Below are positions 8,569 to 17,465 of a stretch of 38,318 nt of DNA, piece after piece. The DNA is from Planctomycetota bacterium (GTDB lineage: Bacteria > Planctomycetota > UBA1135 > GCA-002686595), in contig JACRIO010000139.1 of assembly GCA_016220035.1 (NCBI GenBank), forward strand, positions 1-38,318. The letters are read 5' to 3'. Below the pieces are notes generated by a model. It had not been told where the DNA came from and searched no databases. It worked only from the letters and a program-made list of their open reading frames with translations. The stretch's first letter is position 1, and every line of letters starts with the position of its first letter. The translations under genes were made by a program, and so were the position numbers.

Positions 8569-9240
8569 ATGGAAAGGGCTTCCCACCCAGCCCTGCACGC
8601 CATGCACACCCAACGAAGCGCGATCGATCCGACTCGTTCGAACGAGGCCACGCAGCACCTCCATCTCGCCCTCGTCGGCGGGCTGCGCACGCCGCTCGCG
8701 GCGCTGCGTGCGTCGATGGAGGCGCTCGCGCACCGGTTCGAGGAGCGCGACCCGCGCATTCCGCACGTCGCGGCCTCGCTCGCGCAGGTCGTCATCCTCC
8801 AGCACAACCTGCAGTCCATCCTCGACGCGACGCACCCGACCGCGCTGCGCCCGCTGTCGTGCACGCTGCACGAGATCGTCTCCAGCGCAGTCAGCGCGCT
8901 CGTTCCCGATCACCGCTCCCGCGTGCTCGTCGCGGTCGAGGACGGCGACGCGCGCATCGTCGTGGACGGCCCGCTCGTCTCGCGCTCGTTGATGCGGATC
9001 CTCGAGTGCGGCCTCGACTCGTGCTCCGACGCCGCGCTCCTGCGCGTGCGCACGAGCGCGGGTCGCGCGTCGTTCACGGTCCTCCACTCGCGCTTCGAGG
9101 CCCCCGAGGGCTCGATCGAGGAGCTCGTGACGCGCGTCGCCGACCGCGATGCGGAGCGCATGCGCGGGACCTTCGAAATGCGCGCCGGAGTGCTCGAGTT
9201 CGTTTTCGCTCTCGCCGTCGCCGGCGAGGAGGCCGCGTGA
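8569..9240 (+). CDS. Histidine-kinase-like protein lacking the phosphoacceptor His (putative pseudokinase)
   Basis: A 223-residue soluble protein. Residues about 30-95 resemble a kinase dimerisation (DHp) helix pair. The H-box motif normally reading HELRTPL is GGLRTPL here (residues 37-43), so the phosphoacceptor His and the following acidic residue are both Gly. The rest has the size and spacing of an ATPase (HATPase) domain, but the N-box Asn and the G1 DxGxG motif are not recognisable. The start at 8569 is chosen because GAGAGGG lies just upstream; an internal ATG at 8602 lacks such a site. The stop overlaps the next start (TGATG), so the two proteins are probably made together. It most likely acts as a scaffold or partner of the next protein. 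No enzymatic role can be shown. Kinase descent is an inference from motif spacing. Confidence 0.6.
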   Translation: MERASHPALHAMHTQRSAIDPTRSNEATQHLHLALVGGLRTPLAALRASMEALAHRFEERDPRIPHVAASLAQVVILQHNLQSILDATHPTALRPLSCTLHEIVSSAVSALVPDHRSRVLVAVEDGDARIVVDGPLVSRSLMRILECGLDSCSDAALLRVRTSAGRASFTVLHSRFEAPEGSIEELVTRVADRDAERMRGTFEMRAGVLEFVFALAVAGEEAA

Positions 9241-10205
9241 TGTCGCGCGCTCTGAAGATCCTGGTGGTCGACGCCGAGGACGCGGTGCTGCCGGCCGTCG
9301 CCGCCGTGCTCCGCCGCCGCGGCCACGTCGTCGAAACCGCGACGAGCGTCGACCAGGCGCTCGCGACGAACGCGCCCGACGTGCTCGTGAGCGCGCTCTC
9401 GATCGCGGGGAGGAGCGGTTTCGACCTGCTCGCGGCCCTGCAAGATCGCGGCGCGCGCCCCCAGACCGTGTTCGTCACGGGCGAACCCTCGCTCGACGAC
9501 TGCCGGCGCGCGCTCCAGCTCGGCGTCGCTGAGTTCCTGGTCACGCCCTTCCGCCTCGAGGAGCTCGTGCGCGCCGTGGAGCTCCCGCCCCGCGCGGCGC
9601 AGCGCGCGAACGGCTTCGAGCGCGCCTATCTGTCCACGCCGGCGTGCGTCGAGCTCGCCGCGCGCGACATCGCGGCCTTCGCGCTGCGCTGCGGATTCAC
9701 GCCGACGTCGCGAGCGCGCATCGCGAGCGTCGCCGCGGAGCTCGTCGACAACGCGCGCCGCCACGCCTACGTCCACGCACGCGGGAAAGTGCGCGTCGAA
9801 GCGGCCATCGAGGAGCGCGAGCTCGTGCTGCGCGTCCGCGACGAGGGCCTCGGCTTCGACCCCTCCGTCGCGGAGCGCGCGCGGAACGCCGCCCCCGCGC
9901 AACAAGGCCTCGCGCGCGCCGCGGCGCTCGCGGACGACCTTCACGTCGAGACGAGCTCGGGCGCGGGCACGCGGGTCACCGCGCGTTTCGCGAGCCACCG
10001 CGTCGACTTCGACGAAGAGGGCGTCGTCGATCTCTCCGAGCACGACTTCTTCACGCCCGACCTCGCTCGGCGCGTGCTCCACGCGGTGAAGAAGGAGGAG
10101 ACGGCCGCGCTCTTCCGCCTCTCCCCCGCGCTCGCCGTCTCGGTCGGCCGGATGCTCGCCGGCGCTTCGATGCCCATGTTCCCAGGTCCTTCGGCGCACG
10201 GTTGA
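9240..10205 (+). CDS. Receiver-like domain fused to an RsbW-like ATPase; receiver lacks phosphoacceptor Asp
   Basis: A 321-residue soluble protein. Residues 1-118 fit a response-regulator receiver (KILVVDAED start, T80 kept), but the phosphoacceptor position is Ala52 (PDVLVSA instead of PDLVLLD) and the conserved Lys is Thr102 (LVTPF instead of LLKPF). Residues about 130-252 resemble a GHKL ATPase of the RsbW/SpoIIAB anti-sigma kinase type: N-box AAELVDNARRHAY (165-177), G1-like DEGLGFD (201-207) and a G2-like QQGLARA followed by GAGTRVT. A 70-residue tail has no known domain. The ATPase motifs look intact while the receiver looks dead. RsbW-like domains often bind sigma factors or anti-anti-sigma proteins. 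The target here is unknown. It is coupled by overlapping codons to the pseudokinase-like gene and lies at the head of the flagellar run. Confidence 0.7.
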   Translation: MSRALKILVVDAEDAVLPAVAAVLRRRGHVVETATSVDQALATNAPDVLVSALSIAGRSGFDLLAALQDRGARPQTVFVTGEPSLDDCRRALQLGVAEFLVTPFRLEELVRAVELPPRAAQRANGFERAYLSTPACVELAARDIAAFALRCGFTPTSRARIASVAAELVDNARRHAYVHARGKVRVEAAIEERELVLRVRDEGLGFDPSVAERARNAAPAQQGLARAAALADDLHVETSSGAGTRVTARFASHRVDFDEEGVVDLSEHDFFTPDLARRVLHAVKKEETAALFRLSPALAVSVGRMLAGASMPMFPGPSAHG

Positions 10206-10208
10206 TCC

Positions 10209-11255
10209 ATGACCCAAGCCGACCACAACGCACCCGGGACGAAGACCGTCGCGCGCCAGAACGCGGCGCCCGAGGACGAGGATCTCTTCGACTTCCCGGT
10301 GATCGAGATGGTGCTCGAGGGCGAGACTCTGCCCGAGCGTCACACCGTCGGCGAGGTCGCCGCGCCCGCGGCGAGCGTCGTGCCCGCGCCGACGAAGCCG
10401 GCGCCCGCCGTCGCCGCAGCGACGCCCGCCCCCACCGCCGCCGCGCCGGCCCCCGCCCCCAAGCAACCCGCGCTCCCGAAGAACGCGCCGAGCAAGCAAG
10501 CGGAAGTCGAGCAGGCCGCCGAGCTCATCGACGGCCTCGAGGAAGTGCTCGACGACGAGCTCGAACACTCGCGCCTCGCGCGCCGCGGCAAGCGCCGCGC
10601 GCCGGTCGTCACCGCGATGGGCTCGCCCATGGCGATGCTCGGCGGGATGCTGCTCCTGAACCTCCTGACCTTCGGGTTCTTCTGGTACACGAGCCACAAC
10701 TTCCGCGACGGTCTCGAAGCGCTGCGTGACGACCTCCTGCTCGCGACGCGCTCGAACGCGGCGTCGCGCAATGACGTCCCCCACGACTCGGCGCCCAGCG
10801 TCCCCACCCCGCAGGCGCACGCTCCGATCGAACCCGGCGCGCATGTCGATCCGAAGCTCGACGAAGGGGCGGTGGGGAACGAGCACGTCGAACCGGCTCC
10901 GCCGAACGCCGAGCACGGCGCCGACACGAAGGAGTCCGCGCACCCGCTCGCCGCGTTCGAGCGCACGACGCTCGAGCTCGCGCGTCAGGAGCTCCAAACC
11001 GGCGAGGTGTTGAGCGCGCGCAAGCGCCTCCACCGCCTGCTCGCGCTCGCGGACCGCATGGATCCCGAGCTGAAGAGCGACGTCGAAGCGCGCGCGCGCT
11101 TCCTGGTCGCGGAGAGCTACCGGGCCCAGGCCGCGACCAAGGAGAAGCGCCAGGAGGAGGCCGCCGCCGCCGCGAGCGTGCGCGAGGACCAGATCGCGAA
11201 GACCGCGGCGCCCGCATCCGTCAACCACGAACCCGAGCGGAAGAAGGAGCACTGA
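10209..11255 (+). CDS. Single-span membrane protein of unknown function
   Basis: A 348-residue protein that I do not recognise. Residues 1-130 are acidic and then Ala/Pro/Lys-rich, likely disordered and cytoplasmic, with a short helical, acidic region at about 98-120 (EQAAELIDGLEEVLDDELEH). One membrane segment spans about 138-161, preceded by the basic cluster RRGKRR, so the C-terminus should lie in the periplasm. Residues about 235-310 form helices with one TPR-like repeat (ELARQELQTGEVLSARKRLHRLL). The gene begins 3 bp after its upstream neighbour and ends 3 bp before the next. Conserved placement between signalling proteins and the flagellar regulators suggests a link from cytoplasm to periplasm, but that is inference. 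Confidence 0.7.
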   Translation: MTQADHNAPGTKTVARQNAAPEDEDLFDFPVIEMVLEGETLPERHTVGEVAAPAASVVPAPTKPAPAVAAATPAPTAAAPAPAPKQPALPKNAPSKQAEVEQAAELIDGLEEVLDDELEHSRLARRGKRRAPVVTAMGSPMAMLGGMLLLNLLTFGFFWYTSHNFRDGLEALRDDLLLATRSNAASRNDVPHDSAPSVPTPQAHAPIEPGAHVDPKLDEGAVGNEHVEPAPPNAEHGADTKESAHPLAAFERTTLELARQELQTGEVLSARKRLHRLLALADRMDPELKSDVEARARFLVAESYRAQAATKEKRQEEAAAAASVREDQIAKTAAPASVNHEPERKKEH

Positions 11256-11258
11256 GCC

Positions 11259-12734
11259 GTGCGCGCCGTGATGCCCTTCCTCTTCGCCGCCGCCCTCGTC
11301 GCGAGCGCCTCGCCCGTGCTCGCGCAGGGCACGTACGACCTCACGCTGCACGAGGTCGAGACCGACCTCTTCGCGAGCCTGCGCGCCAAGAACGCGCGCA
11401 TCGAGGAGATCCTGTCCGACGTCGCGGCGCGGACGAACAAGAAGCTCGTCGGCCTCGAACGCATCGGCCGCACCGAGCCGCTCACGGCCGAGCTCGCGGA
11501 TCGCCCGCTCGGCCAGCTCCTCTTCACCATCGCGGGTTGCGCGGGCGCGCGTCTGCGCATGAACCCGACGTCGATCGAGGTCTTCGCCGACCTCGGCGGC
11601 GGCGCGAGCGTCGAGGAGCTCGAGGAGCAGGCGACCATCGCCTACCTGCGCGCTCTGCAATTCGCGCCGACGCACCCCGAGGGGGCGCGCGCGGAGCTCG
11701 TGCTCGGCGAGATCCAGGAGAAGCACGGCAACCTGCGCGCGGCGATCGGTCACTACGACCTGATCGCGCGCAACTACGTCGAGTCCGACCTCCTTCCCGA
11801 GGCGTTGTGGCGCTCCGGCACGCTGCTCGAACGGCTCGAGGACTGGACCGGCGGCGCGGTCGCGTTCACGCGCCTCGCGAACCTCGACTTCGCCCACGCC
11901 TATCCGTCGCGCGCTCGTCTGCAGCTCGCGCGCTGCCTCGTGCAGGCCGGCGACGCGCGCCAGTCGATGCTCCTGCTCGACGCGCTCGATTCGCTGTTCC
12001 CCACGAACGATCCGAGCGAGCTCCAAGGCCGCTTGTTCGTGCGCTCGCTCACGCTGCTCGGCCTGGGTCGGCACGGCGAGGCGTTGCGCATGCTGACCCG
12101 CGCCGACGAGATGGGTTCCGAGCCGGAGTTCGAGGCGCCGTCGATGGAGCTGCGCGCCCAGGCCTTCGAGCACTTCGATCGCCCGGCCGAAGCCGCGCGC
12201 GCTTGGCTGCGGTTCGCGCAGCACGTACCGGGTCCGCGGCGCGACGAGGCGCTCGTGAACGCCGCGCGTCTCGCACAAGCCGCGGGCGATCCGATCGCCG
12301 TGCTCATGATCGAGCGCACGGCCGCGAGCGACGGATCGCGCGCGAGCGGCCGCATCGAACCGTTCGCCGCCGCCGCGCGCGCGGAGCTCGGGCTCACCGC
12401 CCCCACGGCCGAATCACGGCTCGAGGCCGCGCTGGACCGCGCTCGCGCGTGGCTGACCGCGCACCTCGCGCGTCAGGCCGTGCAGGCGCTCGAGCCTTTG
12501 TGGATCGAGCGCGAGAAGCTCGACGAACCCGCGCTCGCGCGCCTTGCGCGGCTCTACGCGCAAGCGATCGAAGCCGACACGGGGCTGGATCCCGCGCTCG
12601 CGGCGCTGCGCAAGGCCGCGGGCCACGTCCGCACGGACGAAGCGCGCCGACTGGTACTGCTCACGGCGGGCGAGCTGCTCGAACGCCACGAACGCTTCGA
12701 CGACGCCGCGCGTGCCTACGGAGGTGACCTGTGA
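11259..12734 (+). CDS. Secreted protein with STN-like domain and helical (TPR-like) repeats
   Basis: A 491-residue protein with a clear signal peptide (residues 1-23, cleaved near VLAQG). Residues about 38-110 look like a secretin/TonB short N-terminal (STN) domain: a helix, then EPLTAELADRPLGQLLFTIA, then the strand RLRMNPTSIEVF. The remainder is helical with several TPR-like units (for example 125-200 and 225-290). STN domains occur in secretins and TonB receptors, and TPRs mediate protein contacts, so a periplasmic scaffold role is plausible. No secretin channel domain is present. The GTG start at 11259 is supported by AAGGAG nine bases upstream; a later ATG is too far from it. The stop overlaps the next start. 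Confidence 0.65.
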   Translation: MRAVMPFLFAAALVASASPVLAQGTYDLTLHEVETDLFASLRAKNARIEEILSDVAARTNKKLVGLERIGRTEPLTAELADRPLGQLLFTIAGCAGARLRMNPTSIEVFADLGGGASVEELEEQATIAYLRALQFAPTHPEGARAELVLGEIQEKHGNLRAAIGHYDLIARNYVESDLLPEALWRSGTLLERLEDWTGGAVAFTRLANLDFAHAYPSRARLQLARCLVQAGDARQSMLLLDALDSLFPTNDPSELQGRLFVRSLTLLGLGRHGEALRMLTRADEMGSEPEFEAPSMELRAQAFEHFDRPAEAARAWLRFAQHVPGPRRDEALVNAARLAQAAGDPIAVLMIERTAASDGSRASGRIEPFAAAARAELGLTAPTAESRLEAALDRARAWLTAHLARQAVQALEPLWIEREKLDEPALARLARLYAQAIEADTGLDPALAALRKAAGHVRTDEARRLVLLTAGELLERHERFDDAARAYGGDL

Positions 12735-13618
12735 TGCGCTTCAGCTCCGCCATTTCGCTCGGCCTCGGGCTCGTGATCGTGCTTCCCGCCGTGTCCGCGC
12801 CGCAGAGGACGGGCGAGCTCGAACACGCGCTCTCCGAAACCGTGCGCGCGCTCGCCGTGCTCACGGGGTTGGAGAAAGACCTGCGCTCGCGTCCGCCCGT
12901 GCAGACCGTCGAGCTCGTCCGCTCCGCGACGGAGCCCGCGGTCGGCGACGAGCGCTCGCGCGACGAGCAGCTCCAGTACTTGCGCAAAGACGTCGGCCGT
13001 CTGCAGATGGCCTTCGACGAACTCGCACAAGGCGCGCACATGCCGATCGATCCGGACGCGCCGACGAAACGCGAGGAGCTCGGCGCCGTGCCTTCGGTCA
13101 CGATCACCACCGGCCTCGACGATCGGCTGCGCGCGCAGCTCTCGAGCGGCGTCGACGCGCCGTTCGTCCGCCGCGACACGACGGCGCGCTCCGGCGCCGC
13201 GATGCCGTCGAGCGCGCCGCGCGACTCCGCCGCGGACGCGCTGCGCCAGGGACAGGCCCTGCTCCGCGCGGGCAAGGCCAAGGACGCGCTCATCGTGTTG
13301 CGCGGCGTCGAGACCGACGTGCGCGCGAAGTACTGGATGGCGCGCGCCTTCGAGAAGCTCGGACGGGTGGAGGAGGCGATCGACCTCTACCAGGCCGTCG
13401 TGAAGGACGAGAGCGCCGGGTACCTGGTCCAGCGCGCGCGCAACGACGCGGAGTTCCTCGAGTGGAAGCGCACGTTCGCGAAGAAGCTCGACAAGGACGC
13501 CGACGCCAAGACGCCGGCCGCCGGCGCGCAGCCCAGTGAAGGCGCGAAGGCGCCCGCTCCCGCCGCGAAGCCCGTGGAAGCGCCGAAGTCGGCTGCGACA
13601 CACGAGGGAGGCGCGTGA
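12734..13618 (+). CDS. Secreted TPR-like protein of unknown function
   Basis: A protein of about 294 residues with an N-terminal signal sequence (hydrophobic residues 6-21, then VSAPQ). The first third is helical. Residues about 165-245 contain two TPR-like helix pairs (ALRQGQALLRAGKAKDALIV, then a unit with EKLGRVEEAIDLYQ). The C-terminus is Ala/Pro/Lys-rich and probably flexible. The start is either the ATG at 12734 or the GTG one codon earlier; both overlap the upstream stop. The downstream kinase start overlaps this stop. It forms a coupled trio with the two preceding envelope proteins. All three carry helical repeats, which suggests one complex in the envelope. I do not recognise a named family. 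Confidence 0.65.
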   Translation: MRFSSAISLGLGLVIVLPAVSAPQRTGELEHALSETVRALAVLTGLEKDLRSRPPVQTVELVRSATEPAVGDERSRDEQLQYLRKDVGRLQMAFDELAQGAHMPIDPDAPTKREELGAVPSVTITTGLDDRLRAQLSSGVDAPFVRRDTTARSGAAMPSSAPRDSAADALRQGQALLRAGKAKDALIVLRGVETDVRAKYWMARAFEKLGRVEEAIDLYQAVVKDESAGYLVQRARNDAEFLEWKRTFAKKLDKDADAKTPAAGAQPSEGAKAPAPAAKPVEAPKSAATHEGGA

Positions 13619-14843
13619 GCACCGCGACGCACACCGGCGAGACGACCGCGGTCTCCGCGCTCGAACTCTCGCGCGCCATCGAGCTCCTGTCGGGCATCTC
13701 CGACAGCCTCTCGACGAGCTACGCGCGGCTCTCCGAGCACGCGCGGCGCGTCGAGGAGGAGCTCGTCGTCGCGAACGAAGCCCTCGCGACCAAGGTCGCG
13801 GAGCTCGACGCCCTGCGCGCGCACCTCGAAGGCATCCTCCAGGCCCTGCCCATGGGCGTCGTCGTGCGCGACGCCGACGGCCGCGTCGTGCGCGTCAACG
13901 CCGCGGCGAGTTCGATCCTCGAATGCGCTCCGGAGACGCTCCTCGCCGAGCGCGACCATGCGCTGCTCCACGGCATGCGCGCGAACGGCGCCGCGCGCGA
14001 GCACTTCCACCGCGACGGACGCCGCTCGATCGTCGCGGAGCGTTCCTCCCCCATCGCGGGCCAAGACGGACGCGTCGGAGCTTCCGTGCAGATCCTCGAC
14101 GACCGCACGGAGCTCGTCGAGCTCGTCGAACGCGTGCACAAGCTCGACAAGATGGCCGCGCTCGGAACGATGGCCGGCGGCATCGCGCACGAGATCCGCA
14201 ACCCGATGAACGCGATGCTCGGGTTCGCGGAGCTCCTCAAGCGCGAGCTCCCGCAGCACTCGCGCGGCCATCGCTTCGCCTCGCGCATCAGCGAAGGCGT
14301 CGCGGAGGCGGACGCGATCATCACGAACCTCCTCTCGCTCGCCTCGCCCGAGCGGTTGGTCCTCGAGACGCTCGACGCGCGCGAGATCGTCGAGCAGGCC
14401 GTGGAGCTGGCGAAGCGTTCGCTCCCGAAGGACTCCGACGCGGGCGCATGGACGGTCACGCACGACGTCGCCCCGCTCGCGTTCGCCGGCGACCGCGTGA
14501 AGCTGCGTCAGGCGCTGCGCAACCTCGTCGCGAACGCGCTGCAGGCGCAGACGGACGGCGGGGCCGTGCACGTCGCGCTCGAGCGCTTGCACGGCGAGCT
14601 CGCCTTCCACGTCACCGATCACGGTCCGGGCATCCCGGCCGACGTCCGTCGCCGACTCGGCGATCCGTTCTTCACCACGCGCGCCGAAGGCACCGGCCTC
14701 GGGCTCGCGTTGGTCCACACGATCGCCGAACTCCACGGCGGGCGTGTCCAAGTCGGTCCCCACCCGCCCGCTTGTCCGCATGGACAGGGTCGCGGCGCGC
14801 ACGTGGTCTTCCTGATTCCACAACACCATAGAGAGAAGCAGTG

Positions 14844-14844
<1 letters not shown>
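13615..14844 (+). CDS. Soluble PAS-domain sensor histidine kinase (FlgS/FleS/NtrB-like)
   Basis: A 409-residue kinase without a membrane segment. It has an N-terminal coiled coil (about 20-75), a PAS domain (about 72-165) and a HisKA domain with phosphoacceptor H192 in GGIAHEIRNPMNAMLG. The HATPase domain has the N-box LRNLVANALQA (301-311), G1 DHGPGI (335-340), F-box PFFTTR (351-356) and G2 GTGLGLAL (359-366). All catalytic motifs are intact. The GTG start overlaps the upstream stop, and the stop overlaps the start of a sigma-54 response regulator, which is its obvious partner. The absence of membrane spans and the position just before flgB match FlgS or FleS, soluble kinases that control sigma-54 flagellar genes. 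The partner and function are inferred from this arrangement. Confidence 0.92.
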
Positions 14845-16253
<1,409 letters not shown>

Positions 16254-16265
16254 CCGGAGCGCGTC

Positions 16266-16640
16266 ATGGACTTCGGCGGAAACGAATCCCGGCTGCTCCT
16301 CCAGCTGATGTCGGCGTGCAACCTGCGTCAGCGGGTGCTCGCCGACAACATCGCGAACGAGAGCACGCCGGGGTTCAAGCGGCGGGTGGTGCGCTTCGAG
16401 GAACTCCTCGGCAAGGCGCTCGACGACTCGGCCGACGGCCGCAGAGCCATCGACTGGGCGGCGATCACGCCGCGCATCGAGGCCGACGCGACCCCGCCCG
16501 CCGGCACCGACGGCAACAACGTGAACCTCGAGCTGGAGAACACCGCGCTGCGGGAGAACCGGCTCTTGTACGAGGCCTACGCTTCGATCCTCGAAACCCG
16601 AACGAAGATGCTCGAGGCGAGCATCCGAGAAGGTCGCTGA
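16266..16640 (+). CDS. flgB: Flagellar proximal rod protein FlgB
   Basis: A 124-residue rod subunit, exported by the flagellar type III system without a cleaved signal. The N-terminal rod motif LADNIANESTPGFKRRVVRF (residues 23-42) matches the FlgB consensus 'DNIANADTPGYKAR'. The C-terminal helix ENTALRENRLLYEAYASIL is the partner coiled-coil helix. It starts 12 bp after the regulator and ends 2 bp before flgC, the usual order. Length is close to the family's 110-140 residues. Confidence 0.95.
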   Translation: MDFGGNESRLLLQLMSACNLRQRVLADNIANESTPGFKRRVVRFEELLGKALDDSADGRRAIDWAAITPRIEADATPPAGTDGNNVNLELENTALRENRLLYEAYASILETRTKMLEASIREGR

Positions 16641-16642
16641 TC

Positions 16643-17077
16643 ATGGACCGCATCCAAGGCTTGTTCGGCGGACTGCGCATCAGCGCATCCGGCAGCGCTG
16701 CGCAGCGCGTGCGCATCAACACGATCGCCGAGAACATCGCGCACGCCGAGGTCACGCACATGCCCGACGGCAGCGGCCCCTACCGCCGCAAGGAGGCCGT
16801 CTTCTCTCCGATCGTCACGCACGGCGACGACGGACGGCCGACGACGGACGGCGTGCGCGTCTCCAAGATCGCGCAGGACACGACCACTCCGTTCGAGGTC
16901 GTCCACGATCCGTCCCACCCCGACGCCGACGCGGAAGGCAACGTGCTCTTCCCCAACGTGAACACGACGAAGGAGATGGCCGAGATGATCGTCGCGATGC
17001 GCGCCTACGAGGCGAACTTGAACGCGCAAGAGACCTTCGTGCGGATGGCGGAGCGCGCGTTGCGCCTCGCCCAGTGA
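16643..17077 (+). CDS. flgC: Flagellar proximal rod protein FlgC
   Basis: A 144-residue rod subunit. The N-terminus has RVRINTIAENIAHAEVTH followed by GPYRRKEAVF, the FlgC form of the rod motif. The C-terminus NVNTTKEMAEMIVAMRAYEANLNA is the conserved FlgC ending. The usual NIANANT is NIAHAEV here, a mild divergence. It sits 2 bp after flgB and 29 bp before fliE, so the three rod and adaptor genes are one unit. Confidence 0.95.
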   Translation: MDRIQGLFGGLRISASGSAAQRVRINTIAENIAHAEVTHMPDGSGPYRRKEAVFSPIVTHGDDGRPTTDGVRVSKIAQDTTTPFEVVHDPSHPDADAEGNVLFPNVNTTKEMAEMIVAMRAYEANLNAQETFVRMAERALRLAQ

Positions 17078-17106
17078 TCCAGGACCGCTGACCCCCGCGC
17101 ACCACC

Positions 17107-17454
17107 ATGGTCGACCGCATCGGAACCGGCTCCAGCAGCCTCGCGCGCGTCGCGATCGAGGCCGCGATGAAGCGCCAAGCCGATGCGATGCGCTCCATGT
17201 CCGCGGGCCCCGAGGGCCCGAGCGCGCCTCGCACGAGCGACTTCGCGAAGTCGATCGGCGACAGCCTGCGTGCGGTGGACGAGCAGGTGAAGCGCGTGGA
17301 CGAGCTGTCGAAGGACCTCATCTCCGGCAACGTCGCGGACCTCAGCGCGGTCGCCGCGCAGCTCAAGGAGTCGGATCTCTCGCTGCGCTTCGCCCTCGAA
17401 GTGCGCAACAAGTTCATCGATGCCTACCGCGAAGTGATGCGAATGAGCGTGTGA
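17107..17454 (+). CDS. fliE: Flagellar hook-basal body protein FliE
   Basis: FliE joins the MS ring to the proximal rod and is an early export substrate. The 115-residue protein has the family's C-terminal signature: DLSLRFALEVRNKFIDAY followed by REVMRMSV, close to the consensus 'VRNKVVEAYQEIMRMQV'. The N-terminal part is Ser/Ala-rich and poorly conserved, as usual. It follows flgC and ends 11 bp before fliF, in standard order. Confidence 0.95.
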   Translation: MVDRIGTGSSSLARVAIEAAMKRQADAMRSMSAGPEGPSAPRTSDFAKSIGDSLRAVDEQVKRVDELSKDLISGNVADLSAVAAQLKESDLSLRFALEVRNKFIDAYREVMRMSV

Positions 17455-17465
17455 GCTAGCGGACC

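Noticed and set aside
8569-8584. A 16-bp string (ATGGAAAGGGCTTCCC) present here and again near 22435
   Set aside because: A repeat of this length is near what chance allows in a 38-kb GC-biased sequence, and the second copy lies inside fliJ with no shared context.
8910-12278. An 1122-codon open frame on the minus strand
   Set aside because: Antisense to four coupled genes with signal sequences, domains and ribosome sites; composition is low-complexity and Arg/Glu-rich.
10209-13618. Reading the three envelope proteins as a Tol-Pal or secretin system
   Set aside because: No TolB propeller, Pal/OmpA domain or secretin pore domain is present; only an STN-like domain and TPR-like helices can be supported.
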